In this document: positions 45,034-54,494 of the stretch, piece by piece
How the letters are laid out: each line of letters opens with the position of its first letter
Numbering within the stretch: the stretch's first letter is position 1
Assembly (NCBI GenBank): GCA_963740055.1
Contig: CAVUCL010000004.1
Coordinates: 372,001-436,000 of the forward strand
DNA: 64,000 nucleotides
Source of the DNA: WHSW01 sp963740055
GTDB taxonomy: Bacteria > Actinomycetota > Thermoleophilia > Solirubrobacterales > 70-9
Reading direction: 5' to 3'
Program-made: the position numbers and the translations under genes
The notes under the pieces: model-generated
Told to the model about the DNA's origin: nothing
What the model saw: the letters and a program-made list of their open reading frames with translations, nothing else
Database searches by the model: none

Positions 45034-46104
45034 CTACGAGTAGTTGCGCGGCTGATAGCCGGTCGTCAGCGTCGCCGTGGGCTTGCGCCACTCCGGCTCG
45101 ACGTCGTACTTGTTCTTGATGTTGCGGTGGCGGAAGTACCGGAACAGGGGCCCGAACGTGAACCGCTCGAGGTTCGAGGCGAAGGCCCCGGCCGTGTCCG
45201 GATCCATGAACGGCATGTACTTGTCGGGGAAGCCCGGCATCGTGCAGGCCATGCAGATCCCGCCCACGTTCGGGCAGCCGCCGTAACCGTCGACCCAGCC
45301 GCGGACCGGGACGTTGCACTTGACCACCGGTCCCTTGCAACCGAGCTTCACCAGGCAGCGCGGGTCGTCGCCGTACTCGGTCGCGAACTGGCCCTGCTCG
45401 GAGAAGCCGGCTCGGTTGCAGCCCTCGCGGACGGTGCGCCCGAAGAGCCAGCGCGGTCGCAGCTGCTCGTCGAGGTCGGGCACCGGCGCCCGGCCCGCCA
45501 GGTGCAGGGCGAGGTAGAGCAGGACCTCGGTCATGTTGTCGGGCTGCGCCGGGCAGCCGGGGATGTTGACCACCGGCAGACCGGCGACCGACTTCCAGTC
45601 CCAGCCGAGGTGATCGGCGACGCCCATCGCGCCGGTCGGGTTGTTCTTCATCGCCGGGATCCCGCCGTAGGTGGCGCAGGTCCCGATCGCGACCACCGCC
45701 GCCGCCTTCGGCGCCAACCGGTCGAGCCAGTCGGAGGTCGTGATCGGCTGGCCGGTCTCGGGGTCGTCGCCGATCGCCGCCCAGTAGCCCTCGCCCGAGA
45801 GGCGCTCGTTCGGGATCGAGCCCTCGACGCAGAGCACGAACGGGTCGAGCTCGCCGCGCTCGGCGCGCCACCACCACTCGATGAACTCGTCGCCGTTCTC
45901 GTAGGCGAGCACCGGGTTGTGGACGATCACCTTCGGCATCCCGGGAATCGACTGGGTGATGATGTCCTCGAGGCTCGGGTTGACGGCCGAGGTCATCGCG
46001 ACCGAGTCCCCATCGCAGGAGAGGCCAGTCGTCATCCACAGGACGTGGGCCTCGACGGCCTCGGTCTTCGCCTGGTCCGGGACGAACTCGGTGCTCAGCG
46101 CCAT
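45034..46104 (-). CDS. hhyS: [NiFe] hydrogenase small subunit, group 1h type
   Basis: 356 residues with no Tat signal, so the enzyme is cytosolic. The proximal cluster site reads TTGLSCDGDS: Cys30 and Asp33, where most hydrogenases have CxxC. A 3Cys-1Asp proximal cluster is known for oxygen-insensitive actinobacterial hydrogenases. Other cluster ligands are in IGTCATYGGIP, NIPGCPAQP, GCNRAGFSE, CLVKLGCKGP and GGCPNVGGICMAC. It passes electrons from the NiFe site outward. A strong AGGAGAGG site precedes the start. Confidence 0.95.
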   Translation of the reverse strand: MALSTEFVPDQAKTEAVEAHVLWMTTGLSCDGDSVAMTSAVNPSLEDIITQSIPGMPKVIVHNPVLAYENGDEFIEWWWRAERGELDPFVLCVEGSIPNERLSGEGYWAAIGDDPETGQPITTSDWLDRLAPKAAAVVAIGTCATYGGIPAMKNNPTGAMGVADHLGWDWKSVAGLPVVNIPGCPAQPDNMTEVLLYLALHLAGRAPVPDLDEQLRPRWLFGRTVREGCNRAGFSEQGQFATEYGDDPRCLVKLGCKGPVVKCNVPVRGWVDGYGGCPNVGGICMACTMPGFPDKYMPFMDPDTAGAFASNLERFTFGPLFRYFRHRNIKNKYDVEPEWRKPTATLTTGYQPRNYS

Positions 46105-46128
46105 CTCAACCTCTCCTGTTCGATTGGT

Positions 46129-47226
46129 TCAACAGATCCTTGGCAGTGGGTCGCCGGCGAGCAGGTCCATCACCCGCCGGCCTCCGAACGCGGTCTCAAC
46201 GAGGACCATCCCGGGCGGCTCGGCCCGGACCTCGGCGATCTCGGTCGCCGCCTCACAGCCCTCGACCGCGCGCAGCGCCGCGAGCGCCGCCTCGGCCGCC
46301 TCGGGGGCGACGAAGGCGACCAGGACACCCTCGTTGGCGACGTACATCGGGTCGATCCCGAGCAGCTCGGCGGCACCCGCGACCTCCGGAATGACCGGGA
46401 TCTCGGCCTCGCGGACGGCGACCCCGACGGCCGAGGCGCGGGCGAGCTCGTTGAGCACCGTCGCGACCCCGCCGCGGGTCGCGTCGCGCAGCGTGCGCAG
46501 CGAGCCGCCGGCGGCGTCGAGCAGCGCGTCGACCGCCGGCCACAGCGAGCGGGTGTCGGAGACGACGTCGGACTCGAGCCCGAGCTCGCCGCGGGCGAGC
46601 ATGATCGCGGTGCCGTGCTCGCCGATCGTCCGCGAGACGAGCACCCGGTCGCCCGGGCGCAGGGCTCGGGTGGAGAGCGCCGCGCGCGGGTCGCGGACGC
46701 CGATCCCGCTGGTGCAGACGTACATCCCGTCGGCGAGCCCGCGCTCGACCACCTTGGTGTCGCCGGTGACGACCTCGACCCCGGCCGCCGCGGCGGCAGC
46801 GGCGATCGCCTCGACCTCGCCCCGCAACAGGTCGGCATCGAGGCCCTCCTCGAGCACCAGCGCGAGGCTGATCGCGAGCGGGCGGGCGCCGCCCGCGGCG
46901 AGGTCGTTGACGGTCCCGTTGACGGCGAGCTCGCCGATCGAGCCGCCGGGGAAGCGCAGCGGGCGGACGACGAAGGTGTCGGTGGTGAACGCGAGCCGGG
47001 CGCCGTCGACCTCGAGCGCCGCGGCGTCGCCGAGCTCGGTCAGCTGCTCGGAGCCGAACGCCGGCGCGAGCAGCCCCTCGATCAGGGTCTGGGTCGCCTT
47101 GCCGCCGGCGCCGTGGGACATCGTGATCCGCTCGTCCTTGAACCGGGGACGCTTCGCTCTGGTGGTCTCAATGATCTCGTTGATCCGGACCTCGCGGTCG
47201 CTCGCCGGCTTCGTCTGAGCGGGCAT
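46129..47226 (-). CDS. hypE: Hydrogenase maturation factor HypE
   Basis: 365 residues, ATP-dependent PurM-like protein. It has MSHGAGGKATQTLIE, AFTTDTFVVRPLRFPGG, GTVNDLAAGGARP, VTGDTKVVERGLADG and ATRGGVATVLNELA. The C-terminus is PRIC, the Cys that accepts the carbamoyl group and is dehydrated to thiocyanate. It makes the cyanide ligands with HypF. The start overlaps the hypD stop (TGATG). Confidence 0.96.
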   Translation of the reverse strand: MPAQTKPASDREVRINEIIETTRAKRPRFKDERITMSHGAGGKATQTLIEGLLAPAFGSEQLTELGDAAALEVDGARLAFTTDTFVVRPLRFPGGSIGELAVNGTVNDLAAGGARPLAISLALVLEEGLDADLLRGEVEAIAAAAAAAGVEVVTGDTKVVERGLADGMYVCTSGIGVRDPRAALSTRALRPGDRVLVSRTIGEHGTAIMLARGELGLESDVVSDTRSLWPAVDALLDAAGGSLRTLRDATRGGVATVLNELARASAVGVAVREAEIPVIPEVAGAAELLGIDPMYVANEGVLVAFVAPEAAEAALAALRAVEGCEAATEIAEVRAEPPGMVLVETAFGGRRVMDLLAGDPLPRIC

Positions 47227-48344
47227 CAGACCGCGACCTCGGCGCGCTGGGTCAGGCGGCCGTAGTTGTAGTAGGCGGCGCAGGCCCCCTCCGGTGAGAC
47301 CATGCAGGTCCCGATCGCGTGCTCGGGGGTGCACGCGGTGCCGAAGACCTTGCACTCCCAGGGCTTGATCACGCCCTTGAGCACCTCGCCGCACTGGCAC
47401 GCCTTCGGGTCGGCGACCCTGACCCCGGGGACCTCGAACACCCGCTCGGCGTCGAGCTCGGCGTAGGCGTCGGAGAGCTTGAGCGCGCTCTGCGAGATGA
47501 AGCCGAGCCCGCGCCACTCGAAGTGCGGGCGCAGCTCGAACACCTCGGCCATCACCGCGAGCGCCGCCGGGTTGCCGTCGTATGGGACGACCCGCTTGTA
47601 CTGGTTCTCGACCTCGCAGCGGCCGTCGGCGAGCTGGCCGAGGATCATCCGGATCGCCTGCAGGATGTCGAGCGGCTCGAAGCCGGCGGTGACCAGCGGC
47701 CTACCGTAATCGGCGGGGATGAACTCGAACGGGCGCACGCCGACGATCGTCGAGACGTGACCGGGACCGATGAAGCCGTCGAGTCGCAGGTCCGGCGACT
47801 CGAGCAGCGCCCGCAGCGGCGGAACGATCGTCACGTGGCTGCACATGCAGAGGAAGTTCGTCACGCCCTCGGCTCTGGCGCGCTTCAGCGTCAGCGCGGT
47901 CGAGGGCGCGGTGGTCTCGAAGCCGATCGCGAAGAAGACCACTCTGCGGTCCGGGTTCTGCTTCGCGATCCGCAGCGCGTCGAGCGGCGAGTAGACCATG
48001 CGGATGTCCGAGCCGGCCGCCTTCGCCTCGAGGAAGGTCTGCTCGGATCCGGGGACGCGCATCATGTCGCCGAAGCAGGTCAGGATCACGCCCGGCTCGC
48101 GGGCGAGCGCGATCCCGTCGTCGACCCGTCCCATCGGGATCACGCAGACCGGGCAACCGGGGCCGTGGACGAGCTCGACGTTTTCCGGGAGCAGGTCGTC
48201 GATCCCGTACTTGTAGATCGAGTGGGTGTGGCCGCCACACACCTCCATCAGCTTGTAGTGGCGATCCGCATCCACCGCCCCGAGGATCTCCCCGGCGAGC
48301 GCCCGGCCGAGCTCCGCGTCCCGGAACTCGTCGACGAACCGCAT
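47226..48344 (-). CDS. hypD: Hydrogenase maturation factor HypD
   Basis: 372 residues. Conserved Cys motifs are MEVCGGHTHSIYKYG, HGPGCPVCVIP, FLCMCSHV, the GFETTAPSTA loop and the 4Fe-4S cluster Cys set near the C-terminus (CQCGEVLKGVIKPWEC, GTACTPEHAIGTCMVSPEGAC). It is the scaffold on which HypC, HypE and HypF assemble the Fe(CN)2CO unit. It overlaps hypE and abuts the second hypC-like gene. Confidence 0.96.
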   Translation of the reverse strand: MRFVDEFRDAELGRALAGEILGAVDADRHYKLMEVCGGHTHSIYKYGIDDLLPENVELVHGPGCPVCVIPMGRVDDGIALAREPGVILTCFGDMMRVPGSEQTFLEAKAAGSDIRMVYSPLDALRIAKQNPDRRVVFFAIGFETTAPSTALTLKRARAEGVTNFLCMCSHVTIVPPLRALLESPDLRLDGFIGPGHVSTIVGVRPFEFIPADYGRPLVTAGFEPLDILQAIRMILGQLADGRCEVENQYKRVVPYDGNPAALAVMAEVFELRPHFEWRGLGFISQSALKLSDAYAELDAERVFEVPGVRVADPKACQCGEVLKGVIKPWECKVFGTACTPEHAIGTCMVSPEGACAAYYNYGRLTQRAEVAV

Positions 48345-48586
48345 CAGGCGATCGCCGTCCCCGCGTGCACCAGGACCTCCTGCGAGACCTCGACCGGGAC
48401 CAACGCGATCTCGATCGTGTGGTGCTCTCCGGTCTCGTCGGCGCAGAGGGCGAGCTGGCGCTCGGCGTCGATCTCCAACACCCGCATCGGCTCGGCGACG
48501 TCACCGCAGGTGATGCAGTGCTCGTCATGACATTCGCCCGGCATCCCCGGACGCGAAGCGGAGGAGATGCCGGTGAGTTCGTTCAC
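48344..48586 (-). CDS. HypC-like hydrogenase assembly chaperone carrying a palindromic-repeat-encoded N-terminus
   Basis: 80 residues from GTG 48586. From residue 18 it reads ECHDEHCITCGDVAEPMRVLEID and ends VPVEVSQEVLVHAGTAIA, the HypC/HupF fold. It lacks the N-terminal Met-Cys of classical HypC, keeping instead an internal CITC. Residues 5-17 (TGISSASRPGMPG) are encoded by palindromic element copy C and precede the family-like part. It is probably a second, specialised chaperone working next to HypC. The start overlaps the hypC stop (GTGA). Confidence 0.75.
   Translation of the reverse strand: MNELTGISSASRPGMPGECHDEHCITCGDVAEPMRVLEIDAERQLALCADETGEHHTIEIALVPVEVSQEVLVHAGTAIA
48538..48573 (-). 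repeat. Palindromic repeat element, copy C (in frame in the second hypC-like gene)
   Basis: Arms CCGGCAT (48538-48544) and ATGCCGG (48567-48573) pair perfectly around the same 22-nt core as in copies A and B (here 48545-48566, inverted). Read on the coding strand the core encodes SSASRPG. The arms differ from those of copy A, yet both remain fully self-complementary. Confidence 0.7.
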
Positions 48587-48861
48587 TCGATCACGCTCGC
48601 CTTCAGCTCCTCGAGCTCGGCCTCGTAGTCGGCGCCCATGCCCTCGAGCATCTTCCGCGTCGCCAGCGCCTCGGCCTCGTCGACCTTCGAGATCGCGAAG
48701 CCGACGTGGATCAGGACCCAGTCCCCCGGGGCGGCAGTCTCCCCGCCCGCGTCGAGGAGCCCGACGTTGACGTTGCGCCTGACCCCGGCGACGTCGACGA
48801 GCGCCAGCCGGTTCGGCTCGTCGACGAGTTCCAGAATCTGCCCAGGGATGGCCAGGCACAC
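48583..48861 (-). CDS. hypC: Hydrogenase assembly chaperone HypC
   Basis: 92 residues from GTG 48861. The N-terminal MCLAIPGQIL carries the essential Cys2. The OB-fold core is RLALVDVAGVRRNVNVGLLDAGGETAAPGDWVLIHVGFAISKVDEAEA. It binds the iron of the nascent cofactor together with HypD. An AGGAGG site lies about 9 nt before the start. It is the first gene of the 16-gene operon. Confidence 0.94.
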   Translation of the reverse strand: MCLAIPGQILELVDEPNRLALVDVAGVRRNVNVGLLDAGGETAAPGDWVLIHVGFAISKVDEAEALATRKMLEGMGADYEAELEELKASVIE

Positions 48862-48916
48862 CGTTTTGGCCTCCTCCGCTCGACCTCTATCCGCGACTCC
48901 CGGTTACTGCTGGGCG

Positions 48917-48945
48917 ACGCTATCGGCGCCCCGGCGGCCGTGTAA
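48917..48945 (-). promoter_or_regulatory. Putative promoter of the hydrogenase operon
   Basis: On the minus strand TTACAC (48940-48945) and TAGCGT (48917-48922) are 17 bp apart. The start would be near 48910, giving a leader of about 50 nt with an AGGAGG ribosome-binding site before hypC. It lies between the operon and the PadR gene transcribed towards it. Confidence 0.45.
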
Positions 48946-48978
48946 GCGCATCCCGCACGGTGTCCTCACCACCTAGCC

Positions 48979-49410
48979 CTAGTGCAGCGGCTCGCGCTCC
49001 TCGGCCGCGAGCCGGTGGGCGGCCATCCGCCCGGCGACCGCGCGGCGGCGGCGATGGCCGCTCGGTAGCCGGCGCGCCTGCAGGTAGCGACCGAGGAAGG
49101 CGTCGATCCGGCGCTCGCCCTCGGCGAGGTCGGTGGCGCGGCGATCGAGCTCCTCGACCCCGGCGCCGGTGAGGTCGTAGACGCGCTTCGGCGGGCCGGC
49201 GGGCGACTGCTCCCAGCGCGAGCTCACCAGTCCCTCGCGCTCGAGCTTGCGCAGCATCCGGTACAGCGCCCCCGGGTCGGAATGGTCGAAGCCGAAGGGC
49301 GCCACCTGCTCGGCGAGCTCGTAGCCGTGCGCCTCGCCCTCGCGCAGGAGCAGCAACAGGCAGGGTCGCAGGAAGTCCTTCGGCAGCCCGGAGCTCAGCG
49401 CGTGAGGCAT
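48979..49410 (-). CDS. PadR-family transcriptional regulator
   Basis: 143 residues. The winged helix KDFLRPCLLLLLREGEAHGYELAEQVAPFGFDHSDPGALYRMLRKLEREGLVSSRWEQSPAGPPKRVYDLTGAGVEEL is typical of PadR, followed by a C-terminal dimerisation helix and a basic tail. It reads in the same direction as, and ends 118 bp before, the hydrogenase operon start. It is a candidate regulator of that operon or of the neighbouring superoxide dismutase gene; no operator was identified. Confidence 0.85.
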   Translation of the reverse strand: MPHALSSGLPKDFLRPCLLLLLREGEAHGYELAEQVAPFGFDHSDPGALYRMLRKLEREGLVSSRWEQSPAGPPKRVYDLTGAGVEELDRRATDLAEGERRIDAFLGRYLQARRLPSGHRRRRAVAGRMAAHRLAAEEREPLH

Positions 49411-49432
49411 CGGCCTCCGACTCTATCCGGAC

Positions 49433-50033
<601 letters not shown>

Positions 50034-50089
50034 ATCGTTTCTCCTCGATCGGTTTGCACGTTCAGCCTAGCCAAGGCATCATCGGTGAG

Positions 50090-51079
50090 ATGCAAACGCT
50101 GCGCGACGCACACGGGCGCTCGATCTCCGACCTGCGGGTCTCGGTCACCGACCGCTGCAACTTCCGCTGTCGCTACTGCATGCCGGCCGAGGGGATGGCG
50201 TGGCTGGACCGCTCCGAGGTGCTCTCGTTCGAGGAGATCGAGCGCTTGGTGCGGGTGCTCGCCGGCCTCGGCATCCGCGACGTGCGGCTGACCGGCGGCG
50301 AGCCGTTGGCGCGGCGCGAGTTCCCGCGCCTGGTCGCGATGCTGCGCGCGATCGACGGCATCGACGACCTCTCGCTGACCACCAACGGCTACCTGCTCGA
50401 GCGCGACGCCGCGGCGCTGGTCGACGCCGGGATCGACCGCGTCAACGTCTCGATCGACTCGCTCGCGCGCGATCGCTTCCACGAGATCACCCGGCGCGAC
50501 GCGCTGCCCCAGGTGTTGCGCGGCCTCGCCGCGATCGCGGCCCACGAGCGCGTGCGGCCGATCAAGGTCAACGCGGTCGCGATGCGCGATTTCACCGAGG
50601 ACGAGGTCGGCCGCTTCGCGGAGCTTGCCCGCTCGAGTGACTACCAGGTCCGCTTCATCGAGTTCATGCCACTCGACGGCGACCGCGCCTGGGAGCCCGG
50701 CGCGGTGCTCACCGGCGACGAGATCCGCGCCCTGATCGACGCGATCCACCCGCTCGAGGAGCTGCCGCGCGAGCCGCACGCGACCGCGCGGGTGTTCAGG
50801 TTCGCCGACGGCCGCGGCGAGATCGGCTTCATCAACCCGGTCTCCGAGCCCTTCTGCGCCGATTGCAACCGGATCCGACTGACCGCCGACGGCAAGCTGC
50901 GCACCTGCCTGTTCTCGATCCGCGAGACGGACCTGCGGGCACCGCTTCGCGACGGGGCCACCGACGGCGAGCTCGAGCGGGTGATCCGCGACGCGGTCTG
51001 GCGCAAGGAGCTCAAGCACCGCGTCTCCGAGCCCGGCTTCGTCGCCCCGCCGCGGACGATGAGCGCGATCGGCGGCTGA
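50090..51079 (+). CDS. moaA: GTP 3',8-cyclase MoaA
   Basis: 329 residues. The N-terminal radical-SAM cluster is DRCNFRCRYCMP (Cys23, Cys27, Cys30) and the C-terminal substrate-binding cluster is PFCADCNRIRL with a third Cys in KLRTCLF. GGEPLARREFP, TTNGYLL and the C-terminal Gly-Gly are all present. It converts GTP to the first intermediate of molybdenum cofactor synthesis, working with the MoaC domain of the fusion at 62309. Confidence 0.96.
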   Translation: MQTLRDAHGRSISDLRVSVTDRCNFRCRYCMPAEGMAWLDRSEVLSFEEIERLVRVLAGLGIRDVRLTGGEPLARREFPRLVAMLRAIDGIDDLSLTTNGYLLERDAAALVDAGIDRVNVSIDSLARDRFHEITRRDALPQVLRGLAAIAAHERVRPIKVNAVAMRDFTEDEVGRFAELARSSDYQVRFIEFMPLDGDRAWEPGAVLTGDEIRALIDAIHPLEELPREPHATARVFRFADGRGEIGFINPVSEPFCADCNRIRLTADGKLRTCLFSIRETDLRAPLRDGATDGELERVIRDAVWRKELKHRVSEPGFVAPPRTMSAIGG

Positions 51080-51092
51080 GCGCCCGATTCAC

Positions 51093-51098
51093 TAGGCT
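51093..51098 (+). promoter_or_regulatory. Putative -10 box of a leaderless transcript (TAGGCT)
   Basis: TAGGCT is 8 nt before the ATG at 51107. Confidence 0.45.
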
Positions 51099-51106
51099 GC
51101 CCCGCC

Positions 51107-53277
51107 ATGGGCAGGGCCACAAAGGGGGTGGTCGCGTCGCTGCTGCTGGCGGCGAGCGTCGGCGCGGGTTCGCTCGCCACCGCCGCCGAGCGCGGGGCGC
51201 AGGGACCGCCGGTCGACCTCTCGAACGCCTCGACCTGCGACTTCATCGCCGAGCAGGAGCAGGGCGCGCCCTGCCTGCTGCCGTTCCCGAGCGACTTCCA
51301 CACCCTCCGCGACAAGAAGGCGAAGACCGGGCGGCGGATCGACTTCGTCGACGCCGCGATGCCGCAGAACACGCTCGGCGCCCCGATCAACGCCGAGGAC
51401 TACAACTTCAACGACGGCTTCAGCCCCGGCCAGGCGATCGTCGTCCGCGCCCCGGGGCTCGACAACCCGCAGGCGCTCGCCGCGACGAAGCCGGTCGGGC
51501 TCGCCAACCTGGCGGCGCTACGAGCGCAAGCGGGCGCCGGTGGTCGTGATCGACGCGAAGAGCGGCAAGCGGTGGCCGATCTGGGTCGAGATCGACTCCA
51601 ACGCCGACACCCCCGAGGAGACCTCGGTGCTGATCCACCCGGCGAAGAACTTCGCCGCCGGGCGGCGCTACATCGTCGCGATGCGAGACCTGAAGACCGC
51701 GACCGGGGCGACGATCCCGGCTCCCGAGGGCTTCACCTACTACCGCGACGACCTTGACTCCACCGAGCCCGCGATCAACACTCGCCGCGGGCACTTCGAG
51801 CGCATCTTCAAGAGCCTCGCGAAGGCGAAGGTCAAGCGCGGCAACCTCTACCTCGCCTGGGACTTCACCGTCGCCAGCGACCGCAACATCGCCGAGCGGA
51901 TGCTCCACATTCGCGACGATGCCTTCAAGGAGCTCGGCGACCGCAAGCTCGGCGACCTCAAGGTCAAGGGTGGCTCGCCGAGCTTCGCCGTCGACGAGGT
52001 GACCGAGCTCGCCCCCTGCGGCGCCGACGGCTGCCAGGACGGCGAGGACCCGAACGTCGCGCGCGAGATCCGCGGCAGCTTCACCGTCCCCTGCTACATG
52101 GAACCCGATTGCGACGCCGGCGGCCGCTTCGTCCTCAACGCCAAGGGGCTGCCGAGCCAGAACGGCACCTGGACCGCGAACTTCAACTGCATCGTGCCGA
52201 GGTCCGCCGCCGACGCCGAGGGGATCGCGACCGCCAACCGGCCGGCCGTCTACGGCCACGGGCTGCTGGGCAGCGCCGACGAGGCGTTGTCGAGCGCGCA
52301 GCGGACGCTCGCGGTCGCCCACGGCTTCGTCTTCTGCGCCACCGACGAGATCGGGTTCTCCGAGAACGACATCCCGAACATCATCGGCATCCTCCAGGAC
52401 CTCTCGACCTTCCCCGAGCTCACCGACCGGGTCCAGCAGGGCCTCTTGAACGAGCTCTACCTCGGGCGGCTGATGATCCACAAGCGCGGCTTCGCCTCCA
52501 ACGCCGCCTTCCGAGCGAACAGCGCCGACGCCGCCAGCCCGTCGGTGCTCAACCGCTCGCGGCTCTACTACAACGGCAACAGCCAGGGCGGGATCCTCGG
52601 CGGCGCCCTGACCGCGGTCGCGCCCGACTTCACCCGCGCCTCGCTCGGCGTCCCGGCGATGAACTACTCGGTCCTGCTGCAGCGCTCGGTCGACTTCGAC
52701 CTCTACTCGACGATCCTCGACCCGAACTACCCGAGCGCGCTGACCCAGGCGCTCTCGCTGTCGCTGATCCAGATGCTCTGGGACCGCAGCGATCCGAACG
52801 GCTACGCGCACCGGATGACCGTCGAACCCGCTGCCCGACACGCCCAAGCACGAGGTGCTGATGAACGTCGCCTTCGGCGACCACCAGGTGACCACCTGGC
52901 AGGCCGAGGTCGAGGCGCGGACGATCGGCGCCAAGACCCACGAGCCGGTCGTCTTCGACGGCCGCTGGCCGGGCGTCAAGGTGCACTGGGGGATCCCGCG
53001 GATCGGCAGGTACCCGTTCCGGGGATCGGCGCTGATCTTCTGGGACACGGGTCCGACCCGGCCCGACCCCGAGAACCCGGGCGCCGAGACCGGCACCGAT
53101 CCGCCACCGATCGAGAACCTGCCCAACCGCACCGGCGACGACCCACACGGCGCGCCGCGCGCGGCGGCGGCCGAGCAGAAGATGGTCTCCGACTTCCTGC
53201 GCAAGAACCGCAAGTCGAAGATTCGCGACACCTGTGACGGCGGGCCCTGCTTCGCCGGCGGGTTCGCCGGGCCCTAG
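51107..53277 (+). CDS. Secreted alpha/beta-hydrolase-like protein, frame interrupted twice
   Basis: Signal peptide (GVVASLLLAASVGAGSLATAA), then a long secreted domain. The nucleophile-elbow-like YYNGNSQGGILGG (GxSxG) and the preceding VYGHGLLGSADEA suggest an esterase or lipase. Cys-rich stretches (CGADGCQDGED, PCYMEPDCDAGG) suggest disulfides. One extra G near 51518 and one extra C near 52830 split the frame; repaired, the protein is about 720 residues and ends CFAGGFAGP. The substrate is unknown. The frame resumes without loss of conserved sequence on either side. Confidence 0.7.
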
Positions 53278-53329
53278 GGCACGCCTCCGAAAACAGGCCG
53301 ACGGTTCTGCCTATGCAATGCTTAGGTAG

Positions 53330-53728
53330 ATGGAAAGGCCGGTCCAGATCGGCGAAGCGGCCCGGATGATCGGCGTCAGCGCCGACACCCTGCGGCGCTG
53401 GGACCGCGCGGGCAAGGTCCGCACGACGCGCGACGAGCGCAACCGGCGCCTCGTCTCGCTGGCCGAGGTGCGCCGCCTCGGCGGGGCGCCGGAGCGCCAC
53501 CGCACCGGCGACGAGCTCTCGGCCCGCAACCGCTTCCCCGGGGTCGTGCGCTCGGTCGAGGCCGACGGCCCGATCGGGGTGGTCGAGATCGAGGCCGGGC
53601 CGTTCCTGGTCACCGCGGCGATCACCCGCGACGCGATCGAGGAGCTCGGGCTCGAGCCCGGGGCCGAGGCGACGGCGATGGTGAAGGCGACCTCGGTGAT
53701 GGTGATCCGCGGCAGCGCCGGCGGATGA
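53330..53728 (+). CDS. MerR-type HTH and Mop/TOBE domain molybdate-responsive regulator
   Basis: 132 residues. An N-terminal winged helix (IGEAARMIGVSADTLRRWDRAGKVRTTRDERNRRLVSLAEVRRL) is followed by a Mop/TOBE molybdate-binding domain (LSARNRFPGVVRSVEADGPIGVVEIEAGPFLVTAAITRDAIEELGLEPGAEATAMVKATSVMVI). It should sense molybdate and control the modABC genes that follow at once (ATGA overlap). Autoregulation is likely but no operator was seen. Confidence 0.88.
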   Translation: MERPVQIGEAARMIGVSADTLRRWDRAGKVRTTRDERNRRLVSLAEVRRLGGAPERHRTGDELSARNRFPGVVRSVEADGPIGVVEIEAGPFLVTAAITRDAIEELGLEPGAEATAMVKATSVMVIRGSAGG

Positions 53729-54494
53729 GGGTCCGCGAGCTCGCCCTCGCGGCACTCGCGACGCTGGCGCTGGCCGGCTCCGGCTGCGGCGACGAGGACG
53801 ACCCCGGTGCCGGCGGTGGCGAGCTCACGGTCTCGGCCGCCGCCTCGCTCGCCGACGCGTTCGGTGCCTACGGCGAGACGACCGAGGGCGAGGAGCGGTT
53901 CTCGTTCGCGGGCTCCGACGAGCTCGCGGCGCAGATCCGCCAGGGCGCGGCGCCCGACGTCTTCGCCTCCGCCAACACCGACCTACCCGCTGGAGCTCCA
54001 CGACGAGGGCCTGGTCGGCAAGCCGGTCGTCTTCGTCCGCAACCAGCTCGTGGTCGCGGTACCGGCGGACTCGCGGATCGAGTCGCTCGACGAGCTCGCC
54101 GAACCGGGGCTCGACCTGGTGATCGGGGCGCAGGGGGTCCCGGTCGGCGACTACACGCGCGAGGTGATCGATCGGTTGCCGGCGGCGCAGGCCGAGGCGA
54201 TCCTCGCCAACGTGCGCTCGGAGGAGTCCGACGTCAAGGGGGTGGTCGGAAAGCTGACCCAGGGCGCCGCCGACGCCGGCTTCGTCTACGCCTCCGACGT
54301 CGCCGCGGCGGCCGAGCAGCTGCGCGCGGTCGAGCTCCCGGCGAAGCTCGAGCCCGAGGTCGCCTACGGGATCGCGGTCGTCGCCGCCGCCGAGAACCCC
54401 GACGGCTGCGCGGGCGTTCGTCGACGGCCTGCTCACCGCCGAGGGCCAGCGGATCCTGACCGAGAACGGCTTCCTGCGGGCCCCGGGCGGTTGA
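53725..54494 (+). CDS. modA: Molybdate ABC transporter substrate-binding protein ModA, frame interrupted twice
   Basis: Lipoprotein-like signal (LATLALAGSGC, Cys21). Molybdate-site motifs are LTVSAAASLADAFGAY and the loop FSFAGSDELAAQI, then GAAPDVFASANT. An extra C near 53983 and an extra G near 54415 shift the frame; repaired segments read YPLELHDEGLVGKPVVFVRNQLVVAV and AAFVDGLLTAEGQRILTENGF. It captures molybdate outside the membrane for ModBC. It overlaps the regulator gene and modB. Confidence 0.85.

Noticed and set aside
45034..46104. Tat-exported hydrogenase
   Set aside because: The small subunit starts MALSTEFVPDQ with no twin-arginine signal and no hydrophobic stretch.
43252..47265. 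Very long open frame (over 1,300 codons) on the plus strand opposite the hydrogenase genes
   Set aside because: It is antisense to four well-conserved genes, has Arg/Val/Ala/Asp-rich content typical of high-GC shadow frames, and matches no family.
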